DNA of 16,895 bases from Spirochaeta sp. Its GTDB lineage: Bacteria > Spirochaetota > Spirochaetia > UBA9216. The notes below the pieces were generated by a model. The model did not search any database, was not told where the DNA came from, and was given only the letters and a program-made list of their open reading frames with translations. The DNA lies in contig DMKD01000088.1 in the NCBI GenBank assembly GCA_003454605.1, forward strand, positions 1-16,895. The letters run 5' to 3'. Positions 6,447 through 14,152 of this stretch are shown piece after piece. Both the position numbers and the translations under genes were made by a program. Positions within the stretch are counted from its first letter, which is position 1; each line of letters starts with the position of its first letter.

Positions 6447-7253
6447 CTACTCATACTCTGCCGTAAACTCGAACCGGCCCCGAACAGTTTTTTCTTTCTT
6501 TAGTTCATTCAGCTCAGACAGCTTCAGTTCTTTCTCTTGTCTGGTGACGACCGGGAAGCCATAAACATTATTTTCATACTTCGGCAGATTCTTACGCTCA
6601 ATATAATCCTCGATAAACACCCGATGCTGCTGCGGCCGCTAACTAACGCTGCAACAATGCTGGTTCCGGTACCGATGAAGGAATCGAGAATGGTGTCGCC
6701 TTGAAGTGAATACATATTTATAAGTCTGTAGGGCAGCTCATATGGAAATGCGCCGCTACGAGGCGCCACTGAAGTTCCACACATCGGAAAACCAGCTGTT
6801 TCGCTCCTCCCAGAAAAAGGCGGATTCACGCCTGAGCCCCTGCTCCGACGGTAAAAAACTGCGGCGGCCGCCCTTTCGGAAAACAAGAATATATTCATGC
6901 TCGAGGGTAACGTATGCACCGGAGGGAAGAGTGCCGGAACCCATAAATTTATTCGGAGCATTCGTGGGTTTAAACCAATGAATCATCGGAAGACAGTCAA
7001 ACCCGCCCGGTTTCAGCACACGAAGGCATTCACCCCATACGCGGTCGAGCGACTCATTCATGAATTCAAAGGCGGATTTTCCGTCGTGCTCCGCCAGAGC
7101 TTTCCCGGTTTTATCAGACATGCCGGAAAATATTTCATCCTAAATCTTTATCATTGGATAAGGCGGAGAGGTTACAATTAAATCAATGGTGCCGTCGTCA
7201 ATCTCCGACATCGAAAATGACGATTTAAAATAAACAGAATGATGCAGACGCAT
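6447..7253 (-). pseudogene. Site-specific DNA methyltransferase pseudogene (N4/N6 amino-methyltransferase, beta class)
   Basis: Reading from ATG 7253 gives DDGTIDLIVTSPPYPM (catalytic motif IV, SPPY), then a TAG at 7142-7140 where relatives have tryptophan (PMIKI-stop-DEIF). The frame continues through SGMSDKTGKAL and LDRVWGECLRVLKPGGF. It jumps to DCLPMIHWFKPTNAPNKF, so about 35-40 residues of the usual ACINIGDATR section are missing. It runs through GAYVTLEHEYILVFRKGG to SDVWNFSGA, near 6760. A frame change follows: SGAFPYELPYRLINMYS, then SAM motif I as DSFIGTGTS. A further change near 6620 leads to VFIEDYIERK...YGFPVVTRQEKEL and the stop at 6447. The gene is therefore disrupted by one nonsense codon and apparently three deletions, two of them changing frame. 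Motif order IV then I indicates the beta class, and SPPY favours N4-cytosine methylation. No restriction endonuclease partner is visible. The family comparison is from memory. Confidence 0.88.
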
Positions 7254-7321
7254 GCAGTTAGACTATCAGCAGCCGATATAAAATGCAAATTGATTTAAAA
7301 GATTAAAAATATTTCGCTCAC

Positions 7322-7350
7322 TTGCTGTTAGCTCTTATCTATTGTATAAA
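7322..7350 (+). promoter_or_regulatory. Candidate promoter of the GH3 gene
   Basis: TTGCTG (7322-7327), a 17-bp spacer and TATAAA (7345-7350) end 11 bases before the ATG at 7362. This predicts a 5' leader of about 5 bases or fewer. No Shine-Dalgarno is visible before the ATG. Confidence 0.5.
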
Positions 7351-7361
7351 TAAAAACCGAT

Positions 7362-9029
7362 ATGATATTACGCCGTTTTTTTGTACTTACAATAATACTA
7401 TTGATGCTCCTGCCTGCTGCAATCTTCGCCGCTGATAATTTCTGGGGTGATAAAAATGATGAAGAGCTTCTAAGCTATCTCATGTCCGAAATGGATGATG
7501 AACAGCTTCTGGCTCAACTACTTCTGCTCGGGTATATGGGAGATAGTCCTTCGCGGGAAATTATTGAATGGATTTCAGAAAAGGAGATCGGGGGGGTAAA
7601 GATATTCGGATGGAATGTCGGCAGCCTGAAATCACTGGCTTCAAGTGTGGCGGATATGCAGACCGAAAGTCAGAATACCGAATTTAAAATACCGCTTTTC
7701 ATCGTTACCGACCAGGAAGGCGGCTGGGTTCGGCACATCCATTCCGGCACAACTGAGACTTCAGGGAATATGTCGCTTGCTGCGAGCCGTATCCCTTCCG
7801 ATTCATTTAAAACCGGTTACTATATCGGCATGGAGCTTCGCGCACTTGGAATTAATATGAACTTTGCACCCACTGTTGATGTTTATTCCAACCCCAAAGC
7901 TCATGTAATAGGCCCTAGAGCCTTCAGCGATGACCCTGTTCTGACGGCTGTTTTGTCGACAGCATATTATAAAGGTATGGATCAGGCTGGTATAATCTGC
8001 ACGGCAAAACACTATCCCGGTCACGGAGACGCCGACAAGGATTCACACGGTGCTCTGCCCGTCATCAATGCCGATATGCAGACAATCTGGGACAGAGACC
8101 TTCTGCCCTACCGTTATCTGGTTAAAGAAAATATTCCGGCTATAATGAGCGGACATCTTGCCTTTCCCGCGATTACCGGTGATGAAACTCCAGCCAGCCT
8201 TTCGCCGCTGATGCTGAAAGATATTCTACGTGAAAAAATCGGTTTTAAGGGGCTCGTCATTACCGATGATCTGATGATGAACGGAGTGCAACTGCTTCCG
8301 ATGAACACAGCCGAGATATGCAAGGCCGCTGTCATGGCGGGCAATGATATCATTCTCGTCTCACGAACTCCTGAAATCCATAAAAAGATATGGACTTATC
8401 TCAACAGAGAATTACGACTTGATTCCGATTTTCGTTCAGCAGTAAGAAGTTCTGCCGAAAGGGTTATTAAAACAAAGATTCAATATCTTAGGGGTGAGAC
8501 TGCCGTTCCTCTTATCCCGGATCCTGAGCAGACAGATATGTTAATCCCCGATGAAAACGGCAGTACTTTCTTTTTTGATCAGGCAGTCAGAAGCACAACA
8601 TTAATTCGCTCAACTGGACCTGACGGAATAATACCGAGTGGGAAGATTCTTCTAACCGGACAGCTTGACCGTTTCTTCAGCGCAGGAAGAGCAGTTTTCC
8701 CGGAAGCTGATATTTTTCGTTTCGACTATACTCCGTTTTACACCGCTTCTGAATCTGTGAAGCGACGGCTTTCGTCCAAAGCGGAAGATTATGACACAGT
8801 TATATACTGTCTTGCAAATCCCAACAGTGCCGAAACTCTGAAGGCATTAAATGGTATAAACGCCAATCTCATAGTTCTATCAGTCCTGACTCCAGTATAT
8901 CTCAGAGAAATGGACTGGGTCGAAAATGCTGTTGCAATTTACGGTACATCAAATGATTCATTCAAAGCAGGTTTCGCTGCACTAAGCGGTAGTATAATAC
9001 CGTCAGGTATACCACCCATAAAGTTTTAA
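7362..9029 (+). CDS. Secreted GH3 family glycosidase, NagZ-like (beta-N-acetylhexosaminidase)
   Basis: This 555-residue protein has a signal peptide (RR, hydrophobic core about 6-20, likely cleavage after AIFA, residue 24). The catalytic GH3 barrel spans about 35-360. It contains DQEGGWVRHI (117-126), the NagZ hallmark KHYPGHGDADKDSHG (216-230), which supplies the Asp/His acid-base dyad, and ITDDLMM (300-306) with D302 as the expected nucleophile. A C-terminal GH3 sandwich-like domain follows (about 390-555, ending PSGIPPIKF). The hallmark loop points to cleavage of N-acetylglucosamine from peptidoglycan fragments or chitin-type sugars. Export suggests periplasmic or surface action, unlike the cytoplasmic E. 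coli NagZ. It precedes a GNAT gene by 14 bp. The start fits the signal peptide but lacks a Shine-Dalgarno. Confidence 0.9.
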   Translation: MILRRFFVLTIILLMLLPAAIFAADNFWGDKNDEELLSYLMSEMDDEQLLAQLLLLGYMGDSPSREIIEWISEKEIGGVKIFGWNVGSLKSLASSVADMQTESQNTEFKIPLFIVTDQEGGWVRHIHSGTTETSGNMSLAASRIPSDSFKTGYYIGMELRALGINMNFAPTVDVYSNPKAHVIGPRAFSDDPVLTAVLSTAYYKGMDQAGIICTAKHYPGHGDADKDSHGALPVINADMQTIWDRDLLPYRYLVKENIPAIMSGHLAFPAITGDETPASLSPLMLKDILREKIGFKGLVITDDLMMNGVQLLPMNTAEICKAAVMAGNDIILVSRTPEIHKKIWTYLNRELRLDSDFRSAVRSSAERVIKTKIQYLRGETAVPLIPDPEQTDMLIPDENGSTFFFDQAVRSTTLIRSTGPDGIIPSGKILLTGQLDRFFSAGRAVFPEADIFRFDYTPFYTASESVKRRLSSKAEDYDTVIYCLANPNSAETLKALNGINANLIVLSVLTPVYLREMDWVENAVAIYGTSNDSFKAGFAALSGSIIPSGIPPIKF

Positions 9030-9043
9030 CAGGAGAGCTTTTT

Positions 9044-9958
9044 TTGTATTTCTTTAAATCAAGAAGAATATGGGATAACTGGAGTAAGGCTTCCACCCCG
9101 GATTTTCAGGATCTCCTTCTCTTCCTGAAACCCGGTGAACATACCTCGGTACCTTTCACATCAAGACTTCTTAATGCATCACAAAAACCAGATTCACATA
9201 TGCTTAACCGTAATACAGTTCTTATTGAAAGAAAATCAGGCAGAATCACTGGAGCACTTATGCTGTCGCCTGAAGGGATAGTCTGTCCTGTATTATCGAA
9301 CGAAAGCAGTCTTGAACCTCTGCATCGAATGGTAAACAGCTCATCCTACTATAAAAAAAAATATCTTACTCTTATGGGTGCTGTTGATGACATTTCAGAA
9401 TTTGAGAAACTCTTTACGAACAAAAAAAGACTTTCGGTAGACTACAAACTCTTATGCAGCAGATCAGACAGTCTTTCCGATAGGATCAACAGTTATCTCA
9501 ATTTAAAAGAAGCATCCCGAATGGATATTACTATACACCGGGCATTGAACAGCGATCTTGAAAAACTGATGCCGCTTCGGAAAGCCTATGAGATAGAAGA
9601 AGTAATTCTTAATCCGAATAATTTCAACGAAGGCTCGTGCCGCAGACGGTTCGCTCTCACCATAGATGAACAGGCTGTTTTTTATGCTGAGAACAGGGGG
9701 ATTCCCATTGCTACAAGCTGTATTAATGCCTGCGGTATTGACTGGTTTCAGATAGGCGGTGTTTACACTCTGCCTGAATACAGAGGCAGGGGAATCTCTG
9801 CAATGCTCATGGCAAGACTTGCTGAACATGCAGTTTCAACACAAAAGGATCTGACTCTGTTCGTAAAAAAAGATAATCCTGCGGCGATTAAACTCTATAG
9901 TAACTGTGGATTTAAAAAGATGGACGGTTACAGGATAAGTTATCTCGAAAGCAGGTAA
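9044..9958 (+). CDS. GNAT-family N-acetyltransferase with an extra N-terminal domain
   Basis: This 304-residue soluble protein has a GNAT fold in its C-terminal half (about 160-304). The acetyl-CoA loop is YRGRGIS (246-252) after the strand WFQIGGVYTLPE, and the ending VKKDNPAAIKLYSNCGFKKMDGYRI is typical. The first 155 residues form a separate region without a motif I recognise; it may be a degenerate second GNAT domain. The start is TTG, chosen because AGGAGAG (9031-9037) lies at suitable spacing and no ATG fits. The 14-bp gap from the GH3 gene indicates cotranscription, so the substrate may be related to amino sugars, but this is inference only. The 3' end overlaps the convergent Nudix gene by 19 bp. 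Confidence 0.85.
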   Translation: MYFFKSRRIWDNWSKASTPDFQDLLLFLKPGEHTSVPFTSRLLNASQKPDSHMLNRNTVLIERKSGRITGALMLSPEGIVCPVLSNESSLEPLHRMVNSSSYYKKKYLTLMGAVDDISEFEKLFTNKKRLSVDYKLLCSRSDSLSDRINSYLNLKEASRMDITIHRALNSDLEKLMPLRKAYEIEEVILNPNNFNEGSCRRRFALTIDEQAVFYAENRGIPIATSCINACGIDWFQIGGVYTLPEYRGRGISAMLMARLAEHAVSTQKDLTLFVKKDNPAAIKLYSNCGFKKMDGYRISYLESR

Positions 9959-10320
9959 TTGACAATGATTCTGTCGGAATCCGGAAATTCCAGCATTTTG
10001 AGCTCGGAGATATCAGCCCAGCGAACCTGCTGATGTTCCGTTTTACTGAAATTCTCGTTTTTTAGTTCAATACTGTAAGCCAGGAGCCGGTATTTCTTCG
10101 ATCCGTTGTTGAAACCGCCTTCGCAGAGTTTCTCCACTACATCTATAGGGACACTGAGTTCTTCATCATATTCCCGGACAAGTGCGCTCTCGGGGGTTTC
10201 GCCTTCTTCAAGCTTCCCCCCCGGGAATTCCCATTTCACTCCGATACTCGTTCCGGGTTTTCTCAGTGCTATCAGCACCTTACCGCCTTTTTCAGCTACT
10301 CCGGCTACAGAAATATTCAT
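9940..10320 (-). CDS. Nudix hydrolase, MutT-like
   Basis: This 126-residue cytoplasmic protein carries a Nudix box at residues 35-57: G35-x5-E41-x7-R49-E50-x2-E53-E54. The usual glycine near the end of the box is S56. The KWEFPGGKLEEGE entry and overall length match MutT-type (8-oxo-dGTP or other nucleotide-sanitising) pyrophosphohydrolases. Substrate specificity cannot be read from the sequence. It starts 9 bp after the stop of the four-helix membrane gene and has no clear Shine-Dalgarno, suggesting translational coupling. It is the last gene of a minus-strand run and overlaps the convergent GNAT gene tail to tail. No terminator hairpin is seen. Confidence 0.92.
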   Translation of the reverse strand: MNISVAGVAEKGGKVLIALRKPGTSIGVKWEFPGGKLEEGETPESALVREYDEELSVPIDVVEKLCEGGFNNGSKKYRLLAYSIELKNENFSKTEHQQVRWADISELKMLEFPDSDRIIVNYLLSR

Positions 10321-10329
10321 AGAAAGCTT

Positions 10330-10731
10330 TTAGAGAAGGAGTACACGCGGAATAAAAAAGTGGATTACTCCGAAGATAACAGCAACAATTCCGATAAATG
10401 AACCGTTTCGTGCGAAAAAGTCGTTAAGTTTCTCACTTGAACTTGTCTCTGATCTGTCTTTATAATAGTCGAGTGTAAGCGCTATTCCTACAGCGATATT
10501 GCAGAGCGCTGGCAGAAGATCACCGGCAACTGTAACATCCATGGATGATAAAAGCTTTAGAATTCCTACAATAAAAGAAAGTATTCCAACAACAATTTTT
10601 AATGTTGTTCTTCCTTCAAAAAAATCAGTAAAAATCCTGAACCCGCTGATTCTTTCAACCATGGTTTCTGAAGCAAGACCGAAGCCTCCAAGAAGATTTA
10701 ACAATATTGACAGAAAGTATATTTGTACCAT
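10330..10731 (-). CDS. Small four-helix membrane protein of unknown function
   Basis: I do not recognise a named family for this 133-residue protein. Four hydrophobic helices are visible at about 3-20, 44-62, 70-88 and 111-130, with a charged loop (DYYKDRSETSSSEKLNDFF, 88-106) between the last two. The ATG is preceded by GGAGG and AGGGG, a strong ribosome-binding region. A promoter candidate lies in the 68-bp gap upstream. It probably heads a two-gene unit with the Nudix hydrolase. It is likely an inner-membrane protein. Confidence 0.75.
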   Translation of the reverse strand: MVQIYFLSILLNLLGGFGLASETMVERISGFRIFTDFFEGRTTLKIVVGILSFIVGILKLLSSMDVTVAGDLLPALCNIAVGIALTLDYYKDRSETSSSEKLNDFFARNGSFIGIVAVIFGVIHFFIPRVLLL

Positions 10732-10765
10732 AATGCCCCTACCTCCATAGAATTCTATATTTAAA

Positions 10766-10794
10766 AGATTATCTCAAACACCCTTGATGGTCAA
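10766..10794 (-). promoter_or_regulatory. Candidate promoter of the membrane protein and Nudix genes
   Basis: On the minus strand TTGACC (10789-10794), a 17-bp spacer and TAATCT (10766-10771) lie in the 68-bp gap before the gene starting at 10731. If used, it gives a leader of about 28 bases that includes the GGAGG ribosome-binding site. Confidence 0.45.
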
Positions 10795-10799
10795 CTCAA

Positions 10800-11336
10800 T
10801 TATTCTTGTTTTACTCCGATCGAAAGAGTACGTTTTGTTCCATTAATCTCAAGATCTACCATCGCCTTTTTTTTATCATCATCCGATGCTTTAAATTCAG
10901 CCCTCAACACCCTCGGTTTGCCTGCTTCCGAAGGCAGAAGATCCACAGTGTCAATTGTTTCGTCGCGGCCTTCGATATAAAAAGAGGCTGAAACGAGCCC
11001 GGCTTCCTGAGGGTTATCTGTTTTAGTCTCGACCTTCATGCTGACGAGCACAGTTCCGTCATATTCATAGGCTTTAAGGCTTGCTCTGAACCCGTCGATT
11101 CGGGCACTGCTGCGGCCTCCGAGCACTATAGGTGCGAAGATCATTGTGAACAGTAGAATAATAGCAATGTCGGCAAGGATGATCATATTCCGCTTGTTCA
11201 TCGTGAACAACTTTGATTTCTTCATTATCCTTTTTGTTTCATCGGAAAGCATTGCCTCGCGTTCTTCACGGTTATAGTGAAAATGATGTTGGCCCGGGTC
11301 ATGGGATTCCGGCATTCTGCCGCCTTTTGATGCCAT
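10800..11336 (-). CDS. Single-pass membrane protein with an extracytoplasmic beta-rich domain
   Basis: This 178-residue protein has a charged, His-rich cytoplasmic tail (about 1-50, including HDPGQHHFHYNREER), one membrane helix (about 51-72) and a likely periplasmic domain (about 75-178) of alternating polar and hydrophobic strands. I recognise no named domain. Its ATG shares one base with the TGA stop of the nnr gene (TGATG), a clear sign of coupled translation. That links it to the nnr/lipoprotein unit, but its role is unknown. The N-terminal Met lacks its own ribosome-binding site, consistent with coupling. Confidence 0.75.
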   Translation of the reverse strand: MASKGGRMPESHDPGQHHFHYNREEREAMLSDETKRIMKKSKLFTMNKRNMIILADIAIILLFTMIFAPIVLGGRSSARIDGFRASLKAYEYDGTVLVSMKVETKTDNPQEAGLVSASFYIEGRDETIDTVDLLPSEAGKPRVLRAEFKASDDDKKKAMVDLEINGTKRTLSIGVKQE

Positions 11337-12841
11337 CAGAAACTCCTTCCTGTGTAATTGAGCAGCTCATCGGCTGTAAACCACTGCCGCTCTTCACCGC
11401 ATAGTTTGGCGGCTCTTAAATGAACAGCCGCTCCGAGTACTGCCGCATCGAAGAGCTCAACTCCCGAAGCAGCATATCCACCGATAATTCCGCATAATAC
11501 GTCGCCGCTGCCTGCTGTTCCCAGACGCGGGTAACAGCCGTCGACAACAGCCGATCGCCCATCGGCTGCCGCAATAAATGTAGTTATTCCTTTCAGAAGC
11601 ACTACAGCGTTCAACCTTTCAGCGGCAGCCGCCACTGCTGAATAAGGATCGGCGGCTATATCGAAATCGGGAAAAAGCCTTCTGAACTCACCAGGATGAG
11701 GCGTCAGCACCCAACGTCCTTCCAAATCCGGAGGATTGCCGGTTTCGGCTGTAATCCCGGCCAACAGGGTAACCGCGTCTGCATCAAGCACTCCACGGCT
11801 GCCGGCAATAATTTTCTTAAGCTGTGCCGTTCTCCTGTCAGTCACACCCCATCCGGGTCCTGCTGCTGCGGCCTGATACCGGCTGAGATCAGGTACGGCA
11901 GCCTCCCCTTCCGGTGCAGGTTTGACCATGACGGCCTGGTGCTTTGCCGCTAGAACTGCATAGGAATCACTGTCCGCAAAAAGACTGACTAAGCCCGTTG
12001 AAGTTCGAAGAGCCGCCTCTGCACAAAGTGATGCTGCACCGCTAGTGCCGGGGCTTCCTGCGAACACCGCAAGATGTCCGCGGCTGTTTTTATAATCACC
12101 GGGGCTGAGCTCGGGCATCATCTGTTCCGCATCGCTGTCGGTAACCAGCTGCCAGTCCCTGCCGTCGCTCTCGCAGCCCGAAGCGTTTAAGAGGTCCCGG
12201 GGGAAGCCTATGCGGACAGTATGAATTATGCCGCAGAAAGGCCTTGCTTCGGGAAGATACATACATCTTTTGGGGCGGCCGACTGTGAAAGTGAAATCAG
12301 CATCAACGGCCGGATATCCCGAGCGGAACTGATCACCGATTCCGCTCGGGATATCGATAGATAGTTTATACGCTTTTGAGGCGTTAATTCTTTCTGTTAG
12401 GGCCGCGGCAGGTTCTCGAAGAGGACCGTTTACTCCGGTTCCGGACAATCCGTCGAATATTATTTCAGCATCCTCTATTTTTTGATAGGCCTCGGTCTCA
12501 GATTCACTGTCTTCAGCCTTGATTATCCTGATTCCCAGATTTCTGCAGAGATTCAGATGAAATTCAAATGATTCAGTTCCATTCTCCTTTGTAATTACTA
12601 TAGTGACAGGATTTTCCATGAGAGAGAAAATCTGCCGCGCGATTACAAGGGCATCACCACCGTTATTTCCGCTGCCGGCCGCACAGACAACCGGCCTCTT
12701 CCCGCTGAAATCAACAGCAGATTCCGCTGCCTGGAGAATTCTTATGCCGGCATTCTCCATAAGAAGAAGTCCACCGAAACCGCGTTCTTCGATAGATATT
12801 CTATCAATTTCTTTCATTCGGAATGAACTTACTATATTCAC
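11336..12841 (-). CDS. nnr: Bifunctional NAD(P)H-hydrate epimerase / ADP-dependent NAD(P)H-hydrate dehydratase
   Basis: This enzyme repairs NADHX and NADPHX, hydrated by-products of the coenzymes. The N-terminal epimerase domain (about 1-220) interconverts the R and S forms, and the C-terminal dehydratase domain (about 230-501) restores NAD(P)H using ADP. Visible motifs are GSGNNGGD (56-63) and SIDIPSGIGD (161-170) in the epimerase, and KNSRGHLAVFAGSPGTSGAA (251-270), LDADAV (352-357), TPHPGEF (380-386) and GTAGSGDVL (441-449) in the dehydratase. Length is normal. The start is GTG, supported by GAGGAG seven bases upstream and by the family-typical beginning MNIVSSFRMKEIDR. It overlaps the end of the upstream lipoprotein gene by 38 bp and shares one base with the next gene, so the three are cotranscribed. 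Confidence 0.95.
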   Translation of the reverse strand: MNIVSSFRMKEIDRISIEERGFGGLLLMENAGIRILQAAESAVDFSGKRPVVCAAGSGNNGGDALVIARQIFSLMENPVTIVITKENGTESFEFHLNLCRNLGIRIIKAEDSESETEAYQKIEDAEIIFDGLSGTGVNGPLREPAAALTERINASKAYKLSIDIPSGIGDQFRSGYPAVDADFTFTVGRPKRCMYLPEARPFCGIIHTVRIGFPRDLLNASGCESDGRDWQLVTDSDAEQMMPELSPGDYKNSRGHLAVFAGSPGTSGAASLCAEAALRTSTGLVSLFADSDSYAVLAAKHQAVMVKPAPEGEAAVPDLSRYQAAAAGPGWGVTDRRTAQLKKIIAGSRGVLDADAVTLLAGITAETGNPPDLEGRWVLTPHPGEFRRLFPDFDIAADPYSAVAAAAERLNAVVLLKGITTFIAAADGRSAVVDGCYPRLGTAGSGDVLCGIIGGYAASGVELFDAAVLGAAVHLRAAKLCGEERQWFTADELLNYTGRSF

Positions 12842-14039
12842 TCTGCTGCTCCTCTACAAATCGATCACTTCGCCACCAGACCACTTCGGCGTCATATTCC
12901 CGGCATACGATCGCTGAGAATATTCCGTCCGGATTAATATGATAGTTGCGGAAAAAAATATCCTGATCTGAAAACTCTATCAGCCCTCTGCCCTTGACGG
13001 CTCCGTCTTCAGCTACAACCGTCAGACGGTAAACAGATCCTTCATACGGGCTTATCATAAAAAACGAGGGCCCGCGGGCGACTCCGACAAATTCATTCAG
13101 ATACTCATGTTCTTTTTCTTCAAAGATTACCGGTTGCTCTGATTTAACAATGTTTTTCGGCAGATCCATATTCATAGTATATGCCTGTGCATCAAGGTCA
13201 TACCCAAGCATCACCGATTTATAAAATTTAATCATCCGGGCTTCGTTTTCAGTATAGTAATCAACTTTAAGATACAGGGTTCTCGTATTTATATCCGGTA
13301 CAATATTCTCAATCGAAAGGGTAACAGCATCTTCATCCATCGGTATAAGATCATTCGTATAGCTAATCCTGTAGAGGGGATCTCCTCTATGCGTAAACCA
13401 GAATATCTTCCATCCCGATGTATTTCTTGTTACTACTATAATTTCATCATCAGTGTTGGCATATAATGCATGGATGTAAGGAAAAGGAGTACCTCCCGGG
13501 CCTTCCTGACCGATGTATGCGACAAATTCGCCGTGATCGTTGAACCGCAGGACAATTCTATCGAGTCTCACATCATCCTCATCATCATATTCCCATCGCT
13601 GTTCAGAGATCTGATCATCAATCAGAAGATCTCCTGATCCTGTTTTAACAATTTCTCCGGGATCTCTCAGTGGGAATTTATAGGCAGCACGTGTCACATC
13701 CGACGCAGCTGCTCTTTCGGTACCGAGAATTACCGGTTCAGGATTTCTGCTGCCGTTATAATAGAGTGATATCAAATCGCCGAAGGATGAGAACTCCATG
13801 ACCTTCGATGACTCGCCGTTGGAAATAAAGAAAAAACCGTCCTTCATGAACACCCTTGTTTTTGAAAGAGTGTTAACGCCGTCGAACTGCTGAACGAAGA
13901 GGTGATCCTCCATTTTCCCGATAGGCATGGAGAAAAGCAGTTCACGCTCAAGCATTGCTTCTTCCTGCTCACATGAAAGCAATGATACGGCAGTGAAAAT
14001 AATTATTGAAAGGGTGATAAATACGCGGTTCAATCTCAT
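12804..14039 (-). CDS. Predicted lipoprotein of unknown function, possibly a beta-propeller
   Basis: This 411-residue protein starts with a lipoprotein signal peptide: basic MRLNR, a hydrophobic core at about 6-19, and lipobox LLSC with C23 as the lipidated cysteine. The mature part is rich in short beta-strand segments of the kind FFFISNGESSKVMEFSSFGDL and DDEIIVVTRNTSGWKIFWF, suggestive of an NHL/six-blade-type propeller; this is inference. It lies next to secA on the opposite strand. From memory, conserved hypothetical genes beside secA occur in other spirochaetes, but I could not verify homology. No Shine-Dalgarno precedes the ATG. Instead a promoter lies 6 bases upstream. It is the first gene of the nnr operon. 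Confidence 0.82.
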   Translation of the reverse strand: MRLNRVFITLSIIIFTAVSLLSCEQEEAMLERELLFSMPIGKMEDHLFVQQFDGVNTLSKTRVFMKDGFFFISNGESSKVMEFSSFGDLISLYYNGSRNPEPVILGTERAAASDVTRAAYKFPLRDPGEIVKTGSGDLLIDDQISEQRWEYDDEDDVRLDRIVLRFNDHGEFVAYIGQEGPGGTPFPYIHALYANTDDEIIVVTRNTSGWKIFWFTHRGDPLYRISYTNDLIPMDEDAVTLSIENIVPDINTRTLYLKVDYYTENEARMIKFYKSVMLGYDLDAQAYTMNMDLPKNIVKSEQPVIFEEKEHEYLNEFVGVARGPSFFMISPYEGSVYRLTVVAEDGAVKGRGLIEFSDQDIFFRNYHINPDGIFSAIVCREYDAEVVWWRSDRFVEEQQSEYSKFIPNERN

Positions 14040-14045
14040 ATTTTG

Positions 14046-14074
14046 ATACTACTATCAGGAAGAAACTTAGTCAA
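14046..14074 (-). promoter_or_regulatory. Candidate leaderless promoter of the lipoprotein-nnr operon
   Basis: On the minus strand TTGACT (14069-14074), a 17-bp spacer and TAGTAT (14046-14051) lie with 6 bases between the -10 and the ATG at 14039. This predicts that the mRNA begins at or beside the start codon, in line with the missing Shine-Dalgarno. The spacing equals that at the PAP2 gene. Confidence 0.5.
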
Positions 14075-14102
14075 ATGATAATGGGATATACAATCTATAC
14101 AC

Positions 14103-14131
14103 TTTAAGGTAATTTTATATTATATTAAAAT
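14103..14131 (+). promoter_or_regulatory. Candidate promoter of secA
   Basis: TTTAAG (14103-14108), a 17-bp spacer and TAAAAT (14126-14131) precede the AGGAGA ribosome-binding site of secA in a very AT-rich stretch. Other TATA-like hexamers are nearby, so the exact boxes are uncertain. Confidence 0.35.
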
Positions 14132-14152
14132 GATAAAATCAGGAGAAAAAAT

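Noticed and set aside
6742..7181. Plus-strand open frames across the methyltransferase remnant
   Set aside because: They are antisense to clear methyltransferase protein sequence on the minus strand and have no ribosome-binding site or recognisable motif.
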